Shown: piece after piece, positions 47,586 through 58,658 of the stretch
Layout of the letters: every line of letters starts with the position of its first letter
How positions within the stretch are numbered: the stretch's first letter is position 1
Origin: Acidianus brierleyi
Lineage (GTDB): Archaea > Thermoproteota > Thermoprotei_A > Sulfolobales > Sulfolobaceae
Direction: 5' to 3'
DNA length: 64,000 nucleotides
NCBI RefSeq assembly: GCF_003201835.2
Contig: NZ_CP029289.2
Location: 2,883,245 to 2,947,244 of the forward strand
The notes under the pieces: model-generated
What the model saw: only the letters and a program-made list of their open reading frames with translations
The model's database searches: none
Told to the model about the DNA's origin: nothing
Translations under genes and position numbers: made by a program

Positions 47586-49403
47586 TTACTTTTTAAAATC
47601 TATTTCACAATATGATCTATTTCTCCTTAAAGTGAATATAAGAGTCAAAAATAATGCTACATCTGCAGAAAATGATATAATTAATTGATTAGATAGACTA
47701 AAAAGAAGAGAAGCACCTAAAGAGGCTGATATAAGTCCTAACACATATGTAGATAGGAAACACGCAGGGCATATACCAAGCGCTCCCAAACTTAATGCAT
47801 AAGCGTTTTTCCTATAATTTGATGATGCTCTAATCAGAGAAATTAAATAGCCTCCTATTAGTGATACGGCAATCATTTGCATAAATTCTAAAGGATCAAT
47901 GTAAATGCCTATATATGGAGGAAAATAAAGCAGAACTGAAGGATCCATCATAGGCATCCCGAACATAAATAAATAAACGTGTGGATAAGGGAATCCGCTT
48001 ACATTGAAATGTATTATTCCACCTAATACGGATATTAACAAACCATAAATTGTTGAAAAGATCGCATAATCTTTTCTATTAATTTTAGGTAATGTGAATT
48101 TAGATTTTATTGACTCATAAATTCCATACCCAACAGCTACAGATCCAAATAACATAACAAGTGTAGAGGTTATAGTCATTGTTACTAAGAAGTTATAATC
48201 AAAACCATTATAATCTACAAAGTAACCCTCGTGAGTTATAAAAAACAGTATTTGTAAAATTATAGCGAAAGATCCTATTAATATCCATTTAATTCCTGAA
48301 AATTCAGTAGTTGGAGAAAATCTTATTCTAGAAAAGTTTATTTCAGACATAGAATCTCTTAAATATTGCAAGTAGTATATCCCAGCAAACCATGCAATCG
48401 GAGTTCCTGCTATCCATGTAAATATCCACAATTGATAGAGTTCTCCAGGAGAAAAATTGAAGAAAGGTAATGGATAACCCAGAATAAGCGATATTGGTCC
48501 GGGCATTATCATAGTCCAAGCTATAACATGCATAATACCCAATTTTACCCATTTCTTCATATCCTTTAATCCTAAACTCCCAAAAAATCCAGTTAATAGA
48601 GAAACTGGAATAAGTAGAAAAGAGCTGTAAAATATATCGTAAAATGATATAATTAGGACAGTTAACGTAATAGATACATAGAATAGAACCTTTGACTTAC
48701 TACTTAAAAGAGTACCTATAATTCCTCCTGCAAGTATATCTAAAATTATCTTTAAAAGAGAGAAAGAAACAGATGTTGGAAGTATAATTGAGATAAAAAT
48801 TAGTATAGCGCCCATAAAAATTTTCCTATAACTATCTAGATTTATTGATAATGGTTTTCTATTATTTATTTCGTTATATAGCACATAAGTAGAAAAAGAT
48901 AGAAGAAATATTGCTAATAATACTAAAGTTTCTGATAATCTATCCATGAATGATATTGAAAATAAAAATGGTAATGATGAAGTGGCAGAACCTATTAATG
49001 CAGTAAAAAGCTCGCATGAACATGAGAGCGATGTCGCTATTAAGCCTAATGAACCTACTATTCCTTTCTTAGCTCCAGTTTTTAAAAATCTATAATATAT
49101 TAAATAAAGTACAACATTAGTAGACACTAATAGTGAAAGAATAAAAGAAATTGAAAGGGAAATAGGCGTTATTGCCCACGTAAAAAAAGGTGTAGTTACA
49201 GACAGAAATGGACCCCATAATGGAAAAGGCATTTGCGAAGGATTCACAGGCGGAGAAGTACTTAATATTAAATCAACCGGAGTAATTATATGTACAAATA
49301 ATAATAATCTATCAGCATACTGAAAGAAAATAAAATAAATGGAAAAAATAGCTAAAAAAATATATTTATATGGCTTTTGCTTTAATATATCTATTATTTC
49401 CAT
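47586..49403 (-). CDS. Large polytopic membrane protein of the fox cluster
   Basis: A 605-residue protein with about 14-16 helices and no recognised domain. Two cysteine motifs sit in small-residue-rich helices: ATSLSCSCELFTALIGSAT and GICPACFLSTYVLG. Several aromatic/Pro loops lie between. It might correspond to FoxB-type proteins of iron oxidisers, but I cannot prove it. It is preceded by a 51-residue membrane protein (1-bp spacing) and transcribed toward subunit I. Confidence 0.65.
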   Translation of the reverse strand: MEIIDILKQKPYKYIFLAIFSIYFIFFQYADRLLLFVHIITPVDLILSTSPPVNPSQMPFPLWGPFLSVTTPFFTWAITPISLSISFILSLLVSTNVVLYLIYYRFLKTGAKKGIVGSLGLIATSLSCSCELFTALIGSATSSLPFLFSISFMDRLSETLVLLAIFLLSFSTYVLYNEINNRKPLSINLDSYRKIFMGAILIFISIILPTSVSFSLLKIILDILAGGIIGTLLSSKSKVLFYVSITLTVLIISFYDIFYSSFLLIPVSLLTGFFGSLGLKDMKKWVKLGIMHVIAWTMIMPGPISLILGYPLPFFNFSPGELYQLWIFTWIAGTPIAWFAGIYYLQYLRDSMSEINFSRIRFSPTTEFSGIKWILIGSFAIILQILFFITHEGYFVDYNGFDYNFLVTMTITSTLVMLFGSVAVGYGIYESIKSKFTLPKINRKDYAIFSTIYGLLISVLGGIIHFNVSGFPYPHVYLFMFGMPMMDPSVLLYFPPYIGIYIDPLEFMQMIAVSLIGGYLISLIRASSNYRKNAYALSLGALGICPACFLSTYVLGLISASLGASLLFSLSNQLIISFSADVALFLTLIFTLRRNRSYCEIDFKK

Positions 49404-49404
49404 G

Positions 49405-49560
49405 TCATTCCCCGCTTTCTTGCTTAGCTACTTGAAGCGGATCTACTTGCGGATCTTTATCTGCCTTTATTATAAGTAATATGAACCATATTGGATATAT
49501 TAATGCCATCAGTAAAAAACCGAAAAGCCATAGATCCGCCTCACTTTCGAAGATAGCCAT
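49405..49560 (-). CDS. Very small single-helix membrane protein, probable oxidase accessory subunit
   Basis: A 51-residue protein: MAIFESEADLWLFGFLLMAL at the start, one helix to about residue 31, then a basic/acidic cytosolic tail (KADKDPQVDPLQVAK). The size and one-helix layout resemble small subunits such as DoxE or CcoQ-type proteins. It is 1 bp before the 605-residue membrane protein and directed the same way. Real coding is supported by the junction TGACATG. Confidence 0.65.
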   Translation of the reverse strand: MAIFESEADLWLFGFLLMALIYPIWFILLIIKADKDPQVDPLQVAKQESGE

Positions 49561-49624
49561 TTACATCACTTAAAAGAAAATAAAGAAATAATCATTAAAA
49601 AATCTATCTTAAAAAAGTTTTGAC

Positions 49625-50227
49625 TTAAAAGAGATTTAAATCTTTTAACCATTTTACCATATAGAACGTTGAAGGTGCAAATGCCATTGCGAATAGAAAA
49701 TACGCTGTATCAACGAACTGTGTAGTGCTGTATGCTGGGTACAAATTAGTTTCGTAATATGTACCCATCTCTAAATATATTTCCGCCATAGAGGCCATCA
49801 TACTAAAAATAGTAAACATCGAAATACTTTTCCATACATTAGTCATTCCATACCACCCTATTCCTCCTATAATACCAGCAATTATAAACGATAAAATTTG
49901 CAAAAATCTGATGCTACTACTAATTACTGACATGTCAAACGGCCCTGGAAAATACCAATAGCACGTTAAGCTTCCTGCTATCCCCCATGCTAAAACTAGT
50001 CCTCTAGTAGTGAAATTAAATGATAACAATGATTTCGCAATTCCTTTTAAAAACATGTAGTCGGCCAACCATATTCCTATTAAACCTGCTCCCCACACTA
50101 ACATCATATCAAAAGAAACTCTAATTATCTCTAGAATATTGGCTAAATATAGAGAAAAAGGATTTATTGACGCTATAATCATTGCAAACCCTATAAATAA
50201 ATAGGGCTTCTTATCTTTCAATTCCAT
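49625..50227 (-). CDS. Six-helix membrane protein (DUF1404-like)
   Basis: About 200 residues from the ATG at 50227 (MELKDKKPYLF); the open frame extends upstream to 50350 only through the overlapping small gene. Six helices are evident, with WGIAGSLTCYWYFPGPFDM in the middle. It resembles Sulfolobales-specific DUF1404 membrane proteins, weakly. It overlaps the 65-residue gene by 10 bp. It may take the place of an oxidase subunit III. Confidence 0.6.
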   Translation of the reverse strand: MELKDKKPYLFIGFAMIIASINPFSLYLANILEIIRVSFDMMLVWGAGLIGIWLADYMFLKGIAKSLLSFNFTTRGLVLAWGIAGSLTCYWYFPGPFDMSVISSSIRFLQILSFIIAGIIGGIGWYGMTNVWKSISMFTIFSMMASMAEIYLEMGTYYETNLYPAYSTTQFVDTAYFLFAMAFAPSTFYMVKWLKDLNLF

Positions 50228-50415
50228 AACCCCAGTAGTAAACCTCCTACTACAAGTATTAGCCCAGATATTGGCACCAATGCTACTAAGGTATCGTCTT
50301 CGTATAGTGAGTAAGGTAATGTGAATACTAACATTAAATCTGCTATCCACATTGAAACTCCTATTGCTGCTATTACAGAACCTAAGACCCTCCTAGCAAA
50401 TTTTACTCCAGCCAT
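50218..50415 (-). CDS. Small two-helix membrane protein
   Basis: A 65-residue protein with helices at about 10-32 and 42-62 and a polar loop YSLYEDDTLV. The layout and small size are very similar to the 67-residue protein at 51824-52027. Overlap with the next gene argues for coupled translation. Role unknown. Confidence 0.6.
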   Translation of the reverse strand: MAGVKFARRVLGSVIAAIGVSMWIADLMLVFTLPYSLYEDDTLVALVPISGLILVVGGLLLGLWN

Positions 50416-50535
50416 ATTCTCAATAGTTTCTTTTTTACTATGATTTAAAAATTTTTCGATAGTTTAGATCTTTGAAGTATTTAACTTTGCATTATAATTT
50501 ATAATATTAGTACTTTTATAGTGTAAATATTAGGA

Positions 50536-51342
50536 CTAGCGATTCATGGAATTTTCTTTTTCTTTTCTAATTCTTGCCTCCATAAAAAGAACACGATAAA
50601 AGTATACCATAGATATAGCAATTCCTAATCCAAAAAATATATTTATATTAAAAAGTATTGGAATTAGTGTTATTATTAAAATAGCATACAAAATTTTCCA
50701 TATTAACTTAGATTTCATAATACCATATATAGTTAAGAAAATATCTATTGCTAACGTCGAATATATCCATACGTTAAAATTTAAGACAGTAGGAGGAAAT
50801 GCTGCAATACCTATAAGAGGTATCACATAATATACGTAATCTCCTATTTGATTGGAATTCACTATACCTATTACGAGAGTAAATAGCATTTCGACCATCA
50901 TTGGGTAAAAAAACCATATGCTATTAAGTGATGTGGTCATATCTTCTGTTATAGAAGAGAAATAACTCTTACCGAACTCAGCTAATGAAAAAGTAGTTCC
51001 CATAAGAGCTTCATTTAACACAAGTAACGATGCCAACGAATATAATATCTTGGATGAAAGTATAACTTGCTTTGAGAGATTTTCTGCTACAGAAAAGAAA
51101 AATGCCAAAATAATTATCATTGATATCATATTTATTGCTACAGCAATACCTAAAGTTACATTAGAAGGAGAATATAGATAAATTATGGCTCCAACCAACA
51201 TTAATGCCATCATAATGAGAATAAAATACGAAAAAAACAAGTGAATATATGTATTTAGTTTATTTTCAATATAATAAATAGTGCCTATAATAGCAGTAAC
51301 CATTACAGATGCTAAAAACACTAATAGCAATAAAGATACCAT
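50536..51342 (-). CDS. Eight-helix membrane protein of the fox region
   Basis: A 268-residue protein with about eight helices and a basic C-terminus (FMEARIRKEKEN). No haem-ligand pattern or known motif stands out. It is 32 bp downstream of the 150-residue surface protein in the same strand. It may be a membrane anchor of the respiratory complex. Confidence 0.6.
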   Translation of the reverse strand: MVSLLLLVFLASVMVTAIIGTIYYIENKLNTYIHLFFSYFILIMMALMLVGAIIYLYSPSNVTLGIAVAINMISMIIILAFFFSVAENLSKQVILSSKILYSLASLLVLNEALMGTTFSLAEFGKSYFSSITEDMTTSLNSIWFFYPMMVEMLFTLVIGIVNSNQIGDYVYYVIPLIGIAAFPPTVLNFNVWIYSTLAIDIFLTIYGIMKSKLIWKILYAILIITLIPILFNINIFFGLGIAISMVYFYRVLFMEARIRKEKENSMNR

Positions 51343-51374
51343 AAATATATCTTTAATTACCCCTAGATTAAAAT

Positions 51375-51827
51375 CTAACTTATAGTTACTGAAAAGAAAT
51401 TTCCATTAGTGAATAATATAGTATAAGTACCTGGCGAAAGATGTATGGGTATAAGAAGTGTGTCCTCCCCTATATATATTTCAGAAGAATTAACATATGC
51501 CGTGGTTACATCACCGTTATTTAATACAACAGATTCCTTAATAAAGATATAACGCACCTCATAAGTGTTAGTAGAGTTTTGAACGTATGTAATACCCAGT
51601 TTCTCCTGGTCTATATTATTTATAACAAGCATTACACCAGTTACATTACGTTTAAATAAGCTAAGATTACTTTGATTGTATATCATAACGGAATAGTTAC
51701 CGTAAGATTCTTTATATATTGGAATTTGAGAGGTTGGAGAGAAAATTGAGGAAATAACGGGATAAGAAACCATAATAATCCCAATTATCACTATAATTGT
51801 TAATAAAAAAAATACTATCTTATTCAT
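51375..51827 (-). CDS. Membrane-anchored extracellular beta protein
   Basis: A 150-residue protein with one N-terminal helix (about 5-25) and an outward beta-rich domain with several potential N-glycosylation sites (YNQSN, NSTNTY, VNSSE). The ending LIPIHLSPGTYTILFT resembles a small cupredoxin-like or Ig-like fold, without visible copper ligands. It overlaps the upstream gene by 4 bp. Confidence 0.6.
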   Translation of the reverse strand: MNKIVFFLLTIIVIIGIIMVSYPVISSIFSPTSQIPIYKESYGNYSVMIYNQSNLSLFKRNVTGVMLVINNIDQEKLGITYVQNSTNTYEVRYIFIKESVVLNNGDVTTAYVNSSEIYIGEDTLLIPIHLSPGTYTILFTNGNFFSVTIS

Positions 51828-52027
51828 TTTTTTAACGCGCCTCCAATCATAATCAGTGCTAGTCCTACTATAGACAACATTATTCCCAGATAGTCAGTAC
51901 TACTATAAGAAAACGCAAATGCTGCAGGATTCACCATAAATCCGTACCCATATATTACCATCACTATGATAGAGACAGCATCTATCACTGCACCGGCCAA
52001 TATTAATCCCCACATTTTTACGTTCAT
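51824..52027 (-). CDS. Small two-helix membrane protein, first gene of the minus arm
   Basis: A 67-residue protein with helices at about 5-30 and 45-63. It resembles the small protein at 50218-50415 in layout. It is the first gene before the 0.9-kb gap that separates the two arms of the fox region. Confidence 0.58.
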   Translation of the reverse strand: MNVKMWGLILAGAVIDAVSIIVMVIYGYGFMVNPAAFAFSYSSTDYLGIMLSIVGLALIMIGGALKK

Positions 52028-52961
52028 ATCAAAATATTCGTTTTAACTATTACTTATAAATTTTTCTTGACTATAATTAAGCGCTACCAGTATCGAAATT
52101 AATTAGTAAACAATATGAATTATACCGTATTATTATAAAATATTTAAATTATGATATTAATACTAATTATATGTAAATCAGAATTCAATAATAATGTAAT
52201 ATAAGATAATTGTAATATGCAAATTTACAATTCAATCAGTAATAAGGAGTTTACCCATATAAAACACTATATCTAATTTTAATAGACATATTACATCAAC
52301 GTTAGTAGTTCCAGTAAGTCTTTGTCCTATTATCTCTCATTTGCACTCTTTAATGGCTAAGAACTTTCATAGGAGTACTAGTTATCTAGACAAAATGACG
52401 AGAGATACTTATATTCTAATAAGCTTTTAATCATAATGATAAATATCTAAGAAATAGATTTGTTTGAAAATAGTAATGTATAAAATCCGAGTACTAGAAT
52501 CTTTAATAAAATAGTAATAACATTATTAATGGTAGGATTAAAAACATCGCTATTTCTTGTAATATAGTATATCAATATTTCTAATTATACTGATTTACGC
52601 CATATCGTAATTTGAGAAAGTCTATACAGTCTAAATATGCAATAAAAACTTTCTTTAATATATCATTAAAATTAATATATTAAACAAAACGTAATAAAGT
52701 ATAAATTATTTATGACATTTTTAAAGAATGTTATACAACTCTGTTAAAGTAAATAAGTCTTAATTTATAATTAACAATTACTAGTACATGGGTATTTACA
52801 GATTCTATATCATATTAATTTTTCATCTATTAGAAAATTGTTATGTAATTAAAAAATGTTAAATCTTTTATTATTTAATAATAAAGTTATATGGATAGTT
52901 ATTGCAACAAACGTAAAACTTTTAAATAAATTTTACAATCACATATTACAGTGAAAAAGAA
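52028..52961. other. Long AT-rich gap between the divergent fox arms
   Basis: More than 900 bp with no convincing gene on either strand. It holds the two divergent promoters. The plus-strand promoter of the subunit II gene appears at 52913-52928 (GTAAAACT then TTTAAATA). No strong hairpin or long repeat was seen. Confidence 0.5.
52921..52928 (+). promoter_or_regulatory. Putative TATA box of the subunit II operon
   Basis: TTTAAATA, preceded by purine-rich GTAAAACT like a BRE, lies ~34 bp before the GTG start at 52962, giving a leader of about ten bases. Confidence 0.45.
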
Positions 52962-53555
52962 GTGAAGAGAGGAACTGTTATAGCTCTATTCTTCATCTTA
53001 GTTATAGTTGCAGCTCTTTCTTTAGAAATTCAATATAGTTCATATGACTATATAGGCTATAATCCACATAATAATGCTGGAGAAGGTGTAGTACACGCAG
53101 CCTATTCAAACGCATTAGGATCATATAAGGGACCATATGTAATAATTTATGTTACAGGACAACAATGGCATTGGGATTTTGGTCCTCATGATAAAGTATG
53201 GACAAACTTAACAGTAGTACCAGTAGACGAGCCAGTATTATTTATAATACATAGCGTAGATGTATTTCACGAGTTCTTTATACAATCAGCGGCAAGCAAT
53301 TTCTCGCTAGGATTTAATTTTGGTGCAGAAGCAGTACCAGGGTACTACTCATATATAGTTCTTGTATTTCCTAAACCTGGCTATTATCATGTAGCTTGTG
53401 CTGAGTACTGTGGAACTGCTGGAGTTGGATTAGGGCATTCATGGCTTGTTGGAACAATTTTAGCTACTCCTAATGCCACATTAGCAAAAGAGATAACTGG
53501 CGGTGTATTGCCTCAAGGTACATGGGATCCATACGTAGTTAATGGGACGGTGTGA
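52962..53555 (+). CDS. foxH: Oxidase subunit II-like protein with altered CuA loop, FoxH-like
   Basis: A 197-residue protein starting at GTG: one N-terminal helix (~5-21), then an extracellular cupredoxin domain. The region VTGQQWHWDF and H103 in SVDVFHEF match subunit II. The CuA loop reads C146-x3-C150-x8-H159-x2-L162, longer than the usual C-x3-C-x3-H-x2-M and without the methionine. It should accept electrons from outside the cell and pass them to subunit I. First gene of the plus-strand arm. Confidence 0.82.
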   Translation: MKRGTVIALFFILVIVAALSLEIQYSSYDYIGYNPHNNAGEGVVHAAYSNALGSYKGPYVIIYVTGQQWHWDFGPHDKVWTNLTVVPVDEPVLFIIHSVDVFHEFFIQSAASNFSLGFNFGAEAVPGYYSYIVLVFPKPGYYHVACAEYCGTAGVGLGHSWLVGTILATPNATLAKEITGGVLPQGTWDPYVVNGTV

Positions 53556-53558
53556 AAA

Positions 53559-53825
53559 ATGGCTAAAACACTTATTTATATAACAGGAATTCTTATAATA
53601 ATTGGAATTTTATTGATGGCATTCGGAACAACAAAGTATGTTTACCCTAGAGAACAATTTTCTATTAATGGAATGTATGAAATTACTGGAAATACAACAC
53701 CTAATTATTTCATCAACTTTTTTGGTTTAGCAATATTTCTTTTTGGAATTGGAGGGCTTTTATCTTATTTTGAAATAAATAAGAAAGGTGTAAAATCAAA
53801 TAATAAGGGTGATATAAATGGCTAA
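53559..53825 (+). CDS. Small two-helix membrane protein
   Basis: An 88-residue protein with helices near 5-25 and 50-68 and an extracellular loop of ~25 residues. It starts 3 bp after subunit II and overlaps the cytochrome gene by 8 bp, so it belongs to the operon. Family unknown. Confidence 0.65.
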   Translation: MAKTLIYITGILIIIGILLMAFGTTKYVYPREQFSINGMYEITGNTTPNYFINFFGLAIFLFGIGGLLSYFEINKKGVKSNNKGDING

Positions 53826-55461
53826 TGGATATATGAAAATATTTGTATTAGGATTAATAATAGTATTAGCTATATTAGCAGCCACATATGGAGCAGATTA
53901 TGCTCTAAATTCCGCTTCACAAGCAACAAGCACAGTAACTGCATACTATGTACCTAATGCAGAACCAAATCTCGGTGACCCTGGTTCAGAACTATTCTGG
54001 AGCACGATACCTTGGACTACTGTACCATTAGTTCCAACGATACCTGTTCCTGGAGGAGCATCAGGACATACACAGTTCGTTTATGTTAAAGCTGCCTGGA
54101 CGTATATAAATGGTACGCCATACATATTTATACTAATGAAGGCTAGAAATCATGGATTTATCTCTTGGAATGCATGTCCTGAAAGAACCCCAGATGGGCA
54201 GTTATGGCAACCATTCTCTCCAGTTCATACAGGCTGGTGGGTAGTTAATGTATCATACTCAAGCACTAATCAATCTTTAGCTTCTGTATATTATATACCT
54301 CAAAGCGAGCAAATACAATATCCGCCTGGATACAATCTTGGAAATCCCATTCAGATAATAGTTTTAAATGAAAGTGGACATCTAGTAGGGGAAATACTTA
54401 ATGCGATTAATCCTCAGGGTGTTCCGCTGAATAAAGGACAGCCAATCATAATAAAATCTTTATACCTTAATTATAGTGGGCATATTATAACTGCACTTAG
54501 CCAATTCTTAGCTATGGGCTTAAACGATACAACATGGTCTCAATCAGCATACAACGAATTCTATCCAGAAGATACTGCAGAATATGTATCACTATTTTAT
54601 AATTCTACTTATACTTATCCAGAAAGATTTGCAATACTATGGTCTTTAGGTGGAGTGCCTAGTGACTGGTATCAAGTAGCGTATACACCTCACATGATGC
54701 CTGGAACATCAGGGGCAATTTCTGCGGGTCAAGATGAGTTATGGATACTAAATAATAACCCAAGAGCTAACAATACTCAAGATTTCGGATACCCTGGCAA
54801 CACATTATTTAGTAGAAATTCCACTCCTCCATACTATCATTATCCACAGTATAAGGATCCCCTTAATTTAGGCTATTTAGAAAACCAAGGCTTAATAGCT
54901 GATGCTTATGTTAATGGTTCATCGATATATTATATTGGAGGTATGCCATTCATAGGATTTCCATCTATTAACAATCCTCATTATAACGCATGGGATCTCA
55001 TGAATGGTTTATATAACAGCTCACAACTATGGGATCCATCAATAGTCGCTACTGGACTAAAGTATGTACATACACAGACTGGCGTATATTGGTATGCTGA
55101 ATTCGTTAGAACTTTTACAACTATGGGTGTATCTGGAGGACAAGGAATGTCGCATTATCAAGTTCAATTATACCCTGGACATAGCTACCACGTAGCTTTT
55201 GCAGTCTTCCAAGGAGGTGCTGGAGAATCAGTAGACTTCAAATCTATATCATTCTGGTATACTATATATATACAACCGGCTCCAGGAAGCTCCTCTATGC
55301 TCGTACCCGCAATATTTATTATAAACAGTATTGCAGCTCCGATAATATTTATAACATTTTTCAATAAATTCAATATTATAAAGGAATTAGATGCTATGTC
55401 CATAAAACTGAGTCAAAACATAATAAAAATATTAAAGGTGAATAGAAGTGAAAATAGATAG
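53818..55461 (+). CDS. foxC: CbsA-like membrane-anchored cytochrome b, FoxC-like
   Basis: A 547-residue protein with N-terminal helix (~6-27), a large extracellular domain rich in Asn/Tyr and potential N-glycosylation sites, and a C-terminal helix (~497-517). The overall layout and conserved pieces (SELFWSTIPWTTVPL, HTQFVYVKAAWT, YWYAEFVRTF) fit the CbsA/ethylbenzene-dehydrogenase gamma family that binds one or two haems b. In iron-oxidising Sulfolobales such a protein is proposed to take electrons at the cell surface. Confidence 0.75.
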   Translation: MANGYMKIFVLGLIIVLAILAATYGADYALNSASQATSTVTAYYVPNAEPNLGDPGSELFWSTIPWTTVPLVPTIPVPGGASGHTQFVYVKAAWTYINGTPYIFILMKARNHGFISWNACPERTPDGQLWQPFSPVHTGWWVVNVSYSSTNQSLASVYYIPQSEQIQYPPGYNLGNPIQIIVLNESGHLVGEILNAINPQGVPLNKGQPIIIKSLYLNYSGHIITALSQFLAMGLNDTTWSQSAYNEFYPEDTAEYVSLFYNSTYTYPERFAILWSLGGVPSDWYQVAYTPHMMPGTSGAISAGQDELWILNNNPRANNTQDFGYPGNTLFSRNSTPPYYHYPQYKDPLNLGYLENQGLIADAYVNGSSIYYIGGMPFIGFPSINNPHYNAWDLMNGLYNSSQLWDPSIVATGLKYVHTQTGVYWYAEFVRTFTTMGVSGGQGMSHYQVQLYPGHSYHVAFAVFQGGAGESVDFKSISFWYTIYIQPAPGSSSMLVPAIFIINSIAAPIIFITFFNKFNIIKELDAMSIKLSQNIIKILKVNRSENR

Positions 55462-56413
55462 AGATATTAAGTTAATTCATTTTTTATATTTATATATTTT
55501 TGCTCAGTTTTTTGAATTATTTTTCAATAGAGAATTTTTAGTTTCCGTCTTACCTTTTGGGCTTGCCGGAATTTCTGTAACTAAAATTGAGCCTTATTTA
55601 AAGGCTTTTTATATAATTGGAGGGACAGCCTACACTCTCATGCTTATTCTTCAACCCATACTTCTTATTTTAGTTATAATAAAAGTGAAAAATAATCTAA
55701 GTAGAGGATTATTATCTGCTATTCTATATTTGACTTTACTTGCTGATGCTATACATATAGCTTACGGAGTCAATAACACAACACTTCAAATACCCGCTAT
55801 ATTTTCGATAATATATGCTATACTATTGGCAATAACTCCATTATATCTTATGATAAGACAAAATAAGAAGATACTGTTGGCAATATTTATACCAGACGTA
55901 TTGGCCTATTGCTTCTTGATTTCAACATGGTTAACTAATGCCCTAGGAAATTCTTCCATAGGTATAGTATCTGGATATAGTGGATTTCTTATGGCGTATG
56001 CAGTATTATTCTCCGGAATAGCTTTTATCACATATTCTATACTAAAGAAAATTAATTTAATTAAGATCCTTCCATTCATGACTGTAGGACTTTTTGTAGC
56101 TATAGCGTCCGCATTTAATTTAATTCCAGGTTGGGATTTTGCTATAGGAGTTACTTTCCCATATATATTTGGTATTTTAGGCATTAGAGACTGGATGCCA
56201 CCAATATTTTTCCTTATAGCAGCTATTACATTCGGTTGTGCAATAGAAATGAGAAAAATAGATAAACCGTTAGCTTTGTCAGTACTATCAATCTTAGCTT
56301 CCACATTAATTTTTGATTCAGTTCCAATAACTACGTATTTAATAGCTCCTTTAGTTGGTACAACGTTCTTATATTTGATTCAAACAAATAAGGTAGAGAC
56401 TCTCAAGAAATAA
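55448..56413 (+). CDS. foxD: CbsB-like membrane protein, FoxD-like
   Basis: A 321-residue very hydrophobic protein with about ten helices, starting at GTG inside the end of the cytochrome gene (14-bp overlap). In Sulfolobus the glycosylated cytochrome CbsA is paired with a hydrophobic CbsB of similar size, which supports the call. No metal-binding motif stands out. Last gene of the plus-strand arm. Confidence 0.68.
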   Translation: MKIDRDIKLIHFLYLYIFAQFFELFFNREFLVSVLPFGLAGISVTKIEPYLKAFYIIGGTAYTLMLILQPILLILVIIKVKNNLSRGLLSAILYLTLLADAIHIAYGVNNTTLQIPAIFSIIYAILLAITPLYLMIRQNKKILLAIFIPDVLAYCFLISTWLTNALGNSSIGIVSGYSGFLMAYAVLFSGIAFITYSILKKINLIKILPFMTVGLFVAIASAFNLIPGWDFAIGVTFPYIFGILGIRDWMPPIFFLIAAITFGCAIEMRKIDKPLALSVLSILASTLIFDSVPITTYLIAPLVGTTFLYLIQTNKVETLKK

Positions 56414-57522
56414 AAATTTTAATTTATTTTTCTTTTTTATTTTGTATAATATTAATTTAGGTTCATGGCTAGTAGTTTATAAAATCGCCATGTTATAGTA
56501 TTCTATGCAGATATTTACACTACCATGTTATACTTACTTAGACTCTAAAATCCAAGGAAACGATCTGATATATTTGATGCAGATTATTGACCTATTATGG
56601 AACTTTACACTTTAAGGTTCAAGAAAGTATAAGATAATAATGAAGTATATCATAAAATATTTTAGATTTACATCTTATCAGTTAGACTTAAAATAAATAG
56701 ATAAAATTACTAATAATATATACATATCTTAAATCTTGAAATTATGTTTTGACTACCTAAACTCTATATTAAAAACTTTTTAACAATATAAATAATTTTA
56801 ATAATAGATTATTCAATTATCCCATTTTCACTTTCAATTAACTATAGGATTAGATGTTGTAGCATTACTATGGTGCTATTTATCATAAAAGCATAGAAAT
56901 TTAGGTATATATTTAAGAATGGCACTATCGTTCATTATGAAATACGAATATTGCCAATATGACTCAAGTGAATCATTTATAAAATACTGCTGAAATCTTC
57001 ATTTCTATTATTTTATGTATTAAACTATGTTTAAATGTATAGCAGATATATATAAAATGATTACACTAATATAGAATATATATATTATTTATATTTAATT
57101 TGTAATAAACATGATATAGAATGATTAGTTTTTTAATATTTGTGATAAGATTATATAATATTATTTGAGAATACCAGTATATTATTTCGTATTATACATA
57201 TACGTAGCTTAATGTTTAGTTTAAACAGTAAAATTATATTGTTTAATATCAAGTAACTTTCAATTGCCAGAGCAGATGGATCTTGCTCTAGATGTGATTT
57301 TATATTTCTTGCTCTATCTCTCATTGTTCATAAAGTTCACAGTTGCGCTCTATAATAAATTACTATTAATTTTTAAACACTTCAAAACTCAATAACCTAA
57401 GGTAAGTATGACATTAGAAAGAGAAAATAATAACATCTACCTAATATGACAGTATATTAAAATAATCTAATAATTTTTTAGGACTCAAAAATCTTATCAA
57501 CTTAATTATATTAGTAAAAAAA
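56414..57522. other. Long AT-rich gap without genes
   Basis: About 1.1 kb between the end of the plus-strand fox arm and the end of the citrate synthase gene. After the T-rich terminator I see no reading frame or strong structure. Because both neighbours end here, it holds no needed promoter, so its length is unusual. Confidence 0.45.
56416..56445 (+). terminator. T-rich probable terminator of the plus-strand fox arm
   Basis: A run of T tracts (AATTTATTTTTC then TTTTTTATTTTG) just after the last gene, as is usual for transcript ends in Sulfolobales. Confidence 0.4.
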
Positions 57523-58656
<1,134 letters not shown>

Positions 58657-58658
58657 CT

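Noticed and set aside
52311..57360. Weak resemblance between a stretch near 52320-52360 and one near 57310-57355 (both with TCTCTCATT)
   Set aside because: The match is short and gapped; in AT-rich DNA it is not enough for a repeat or a shared regulatory site.
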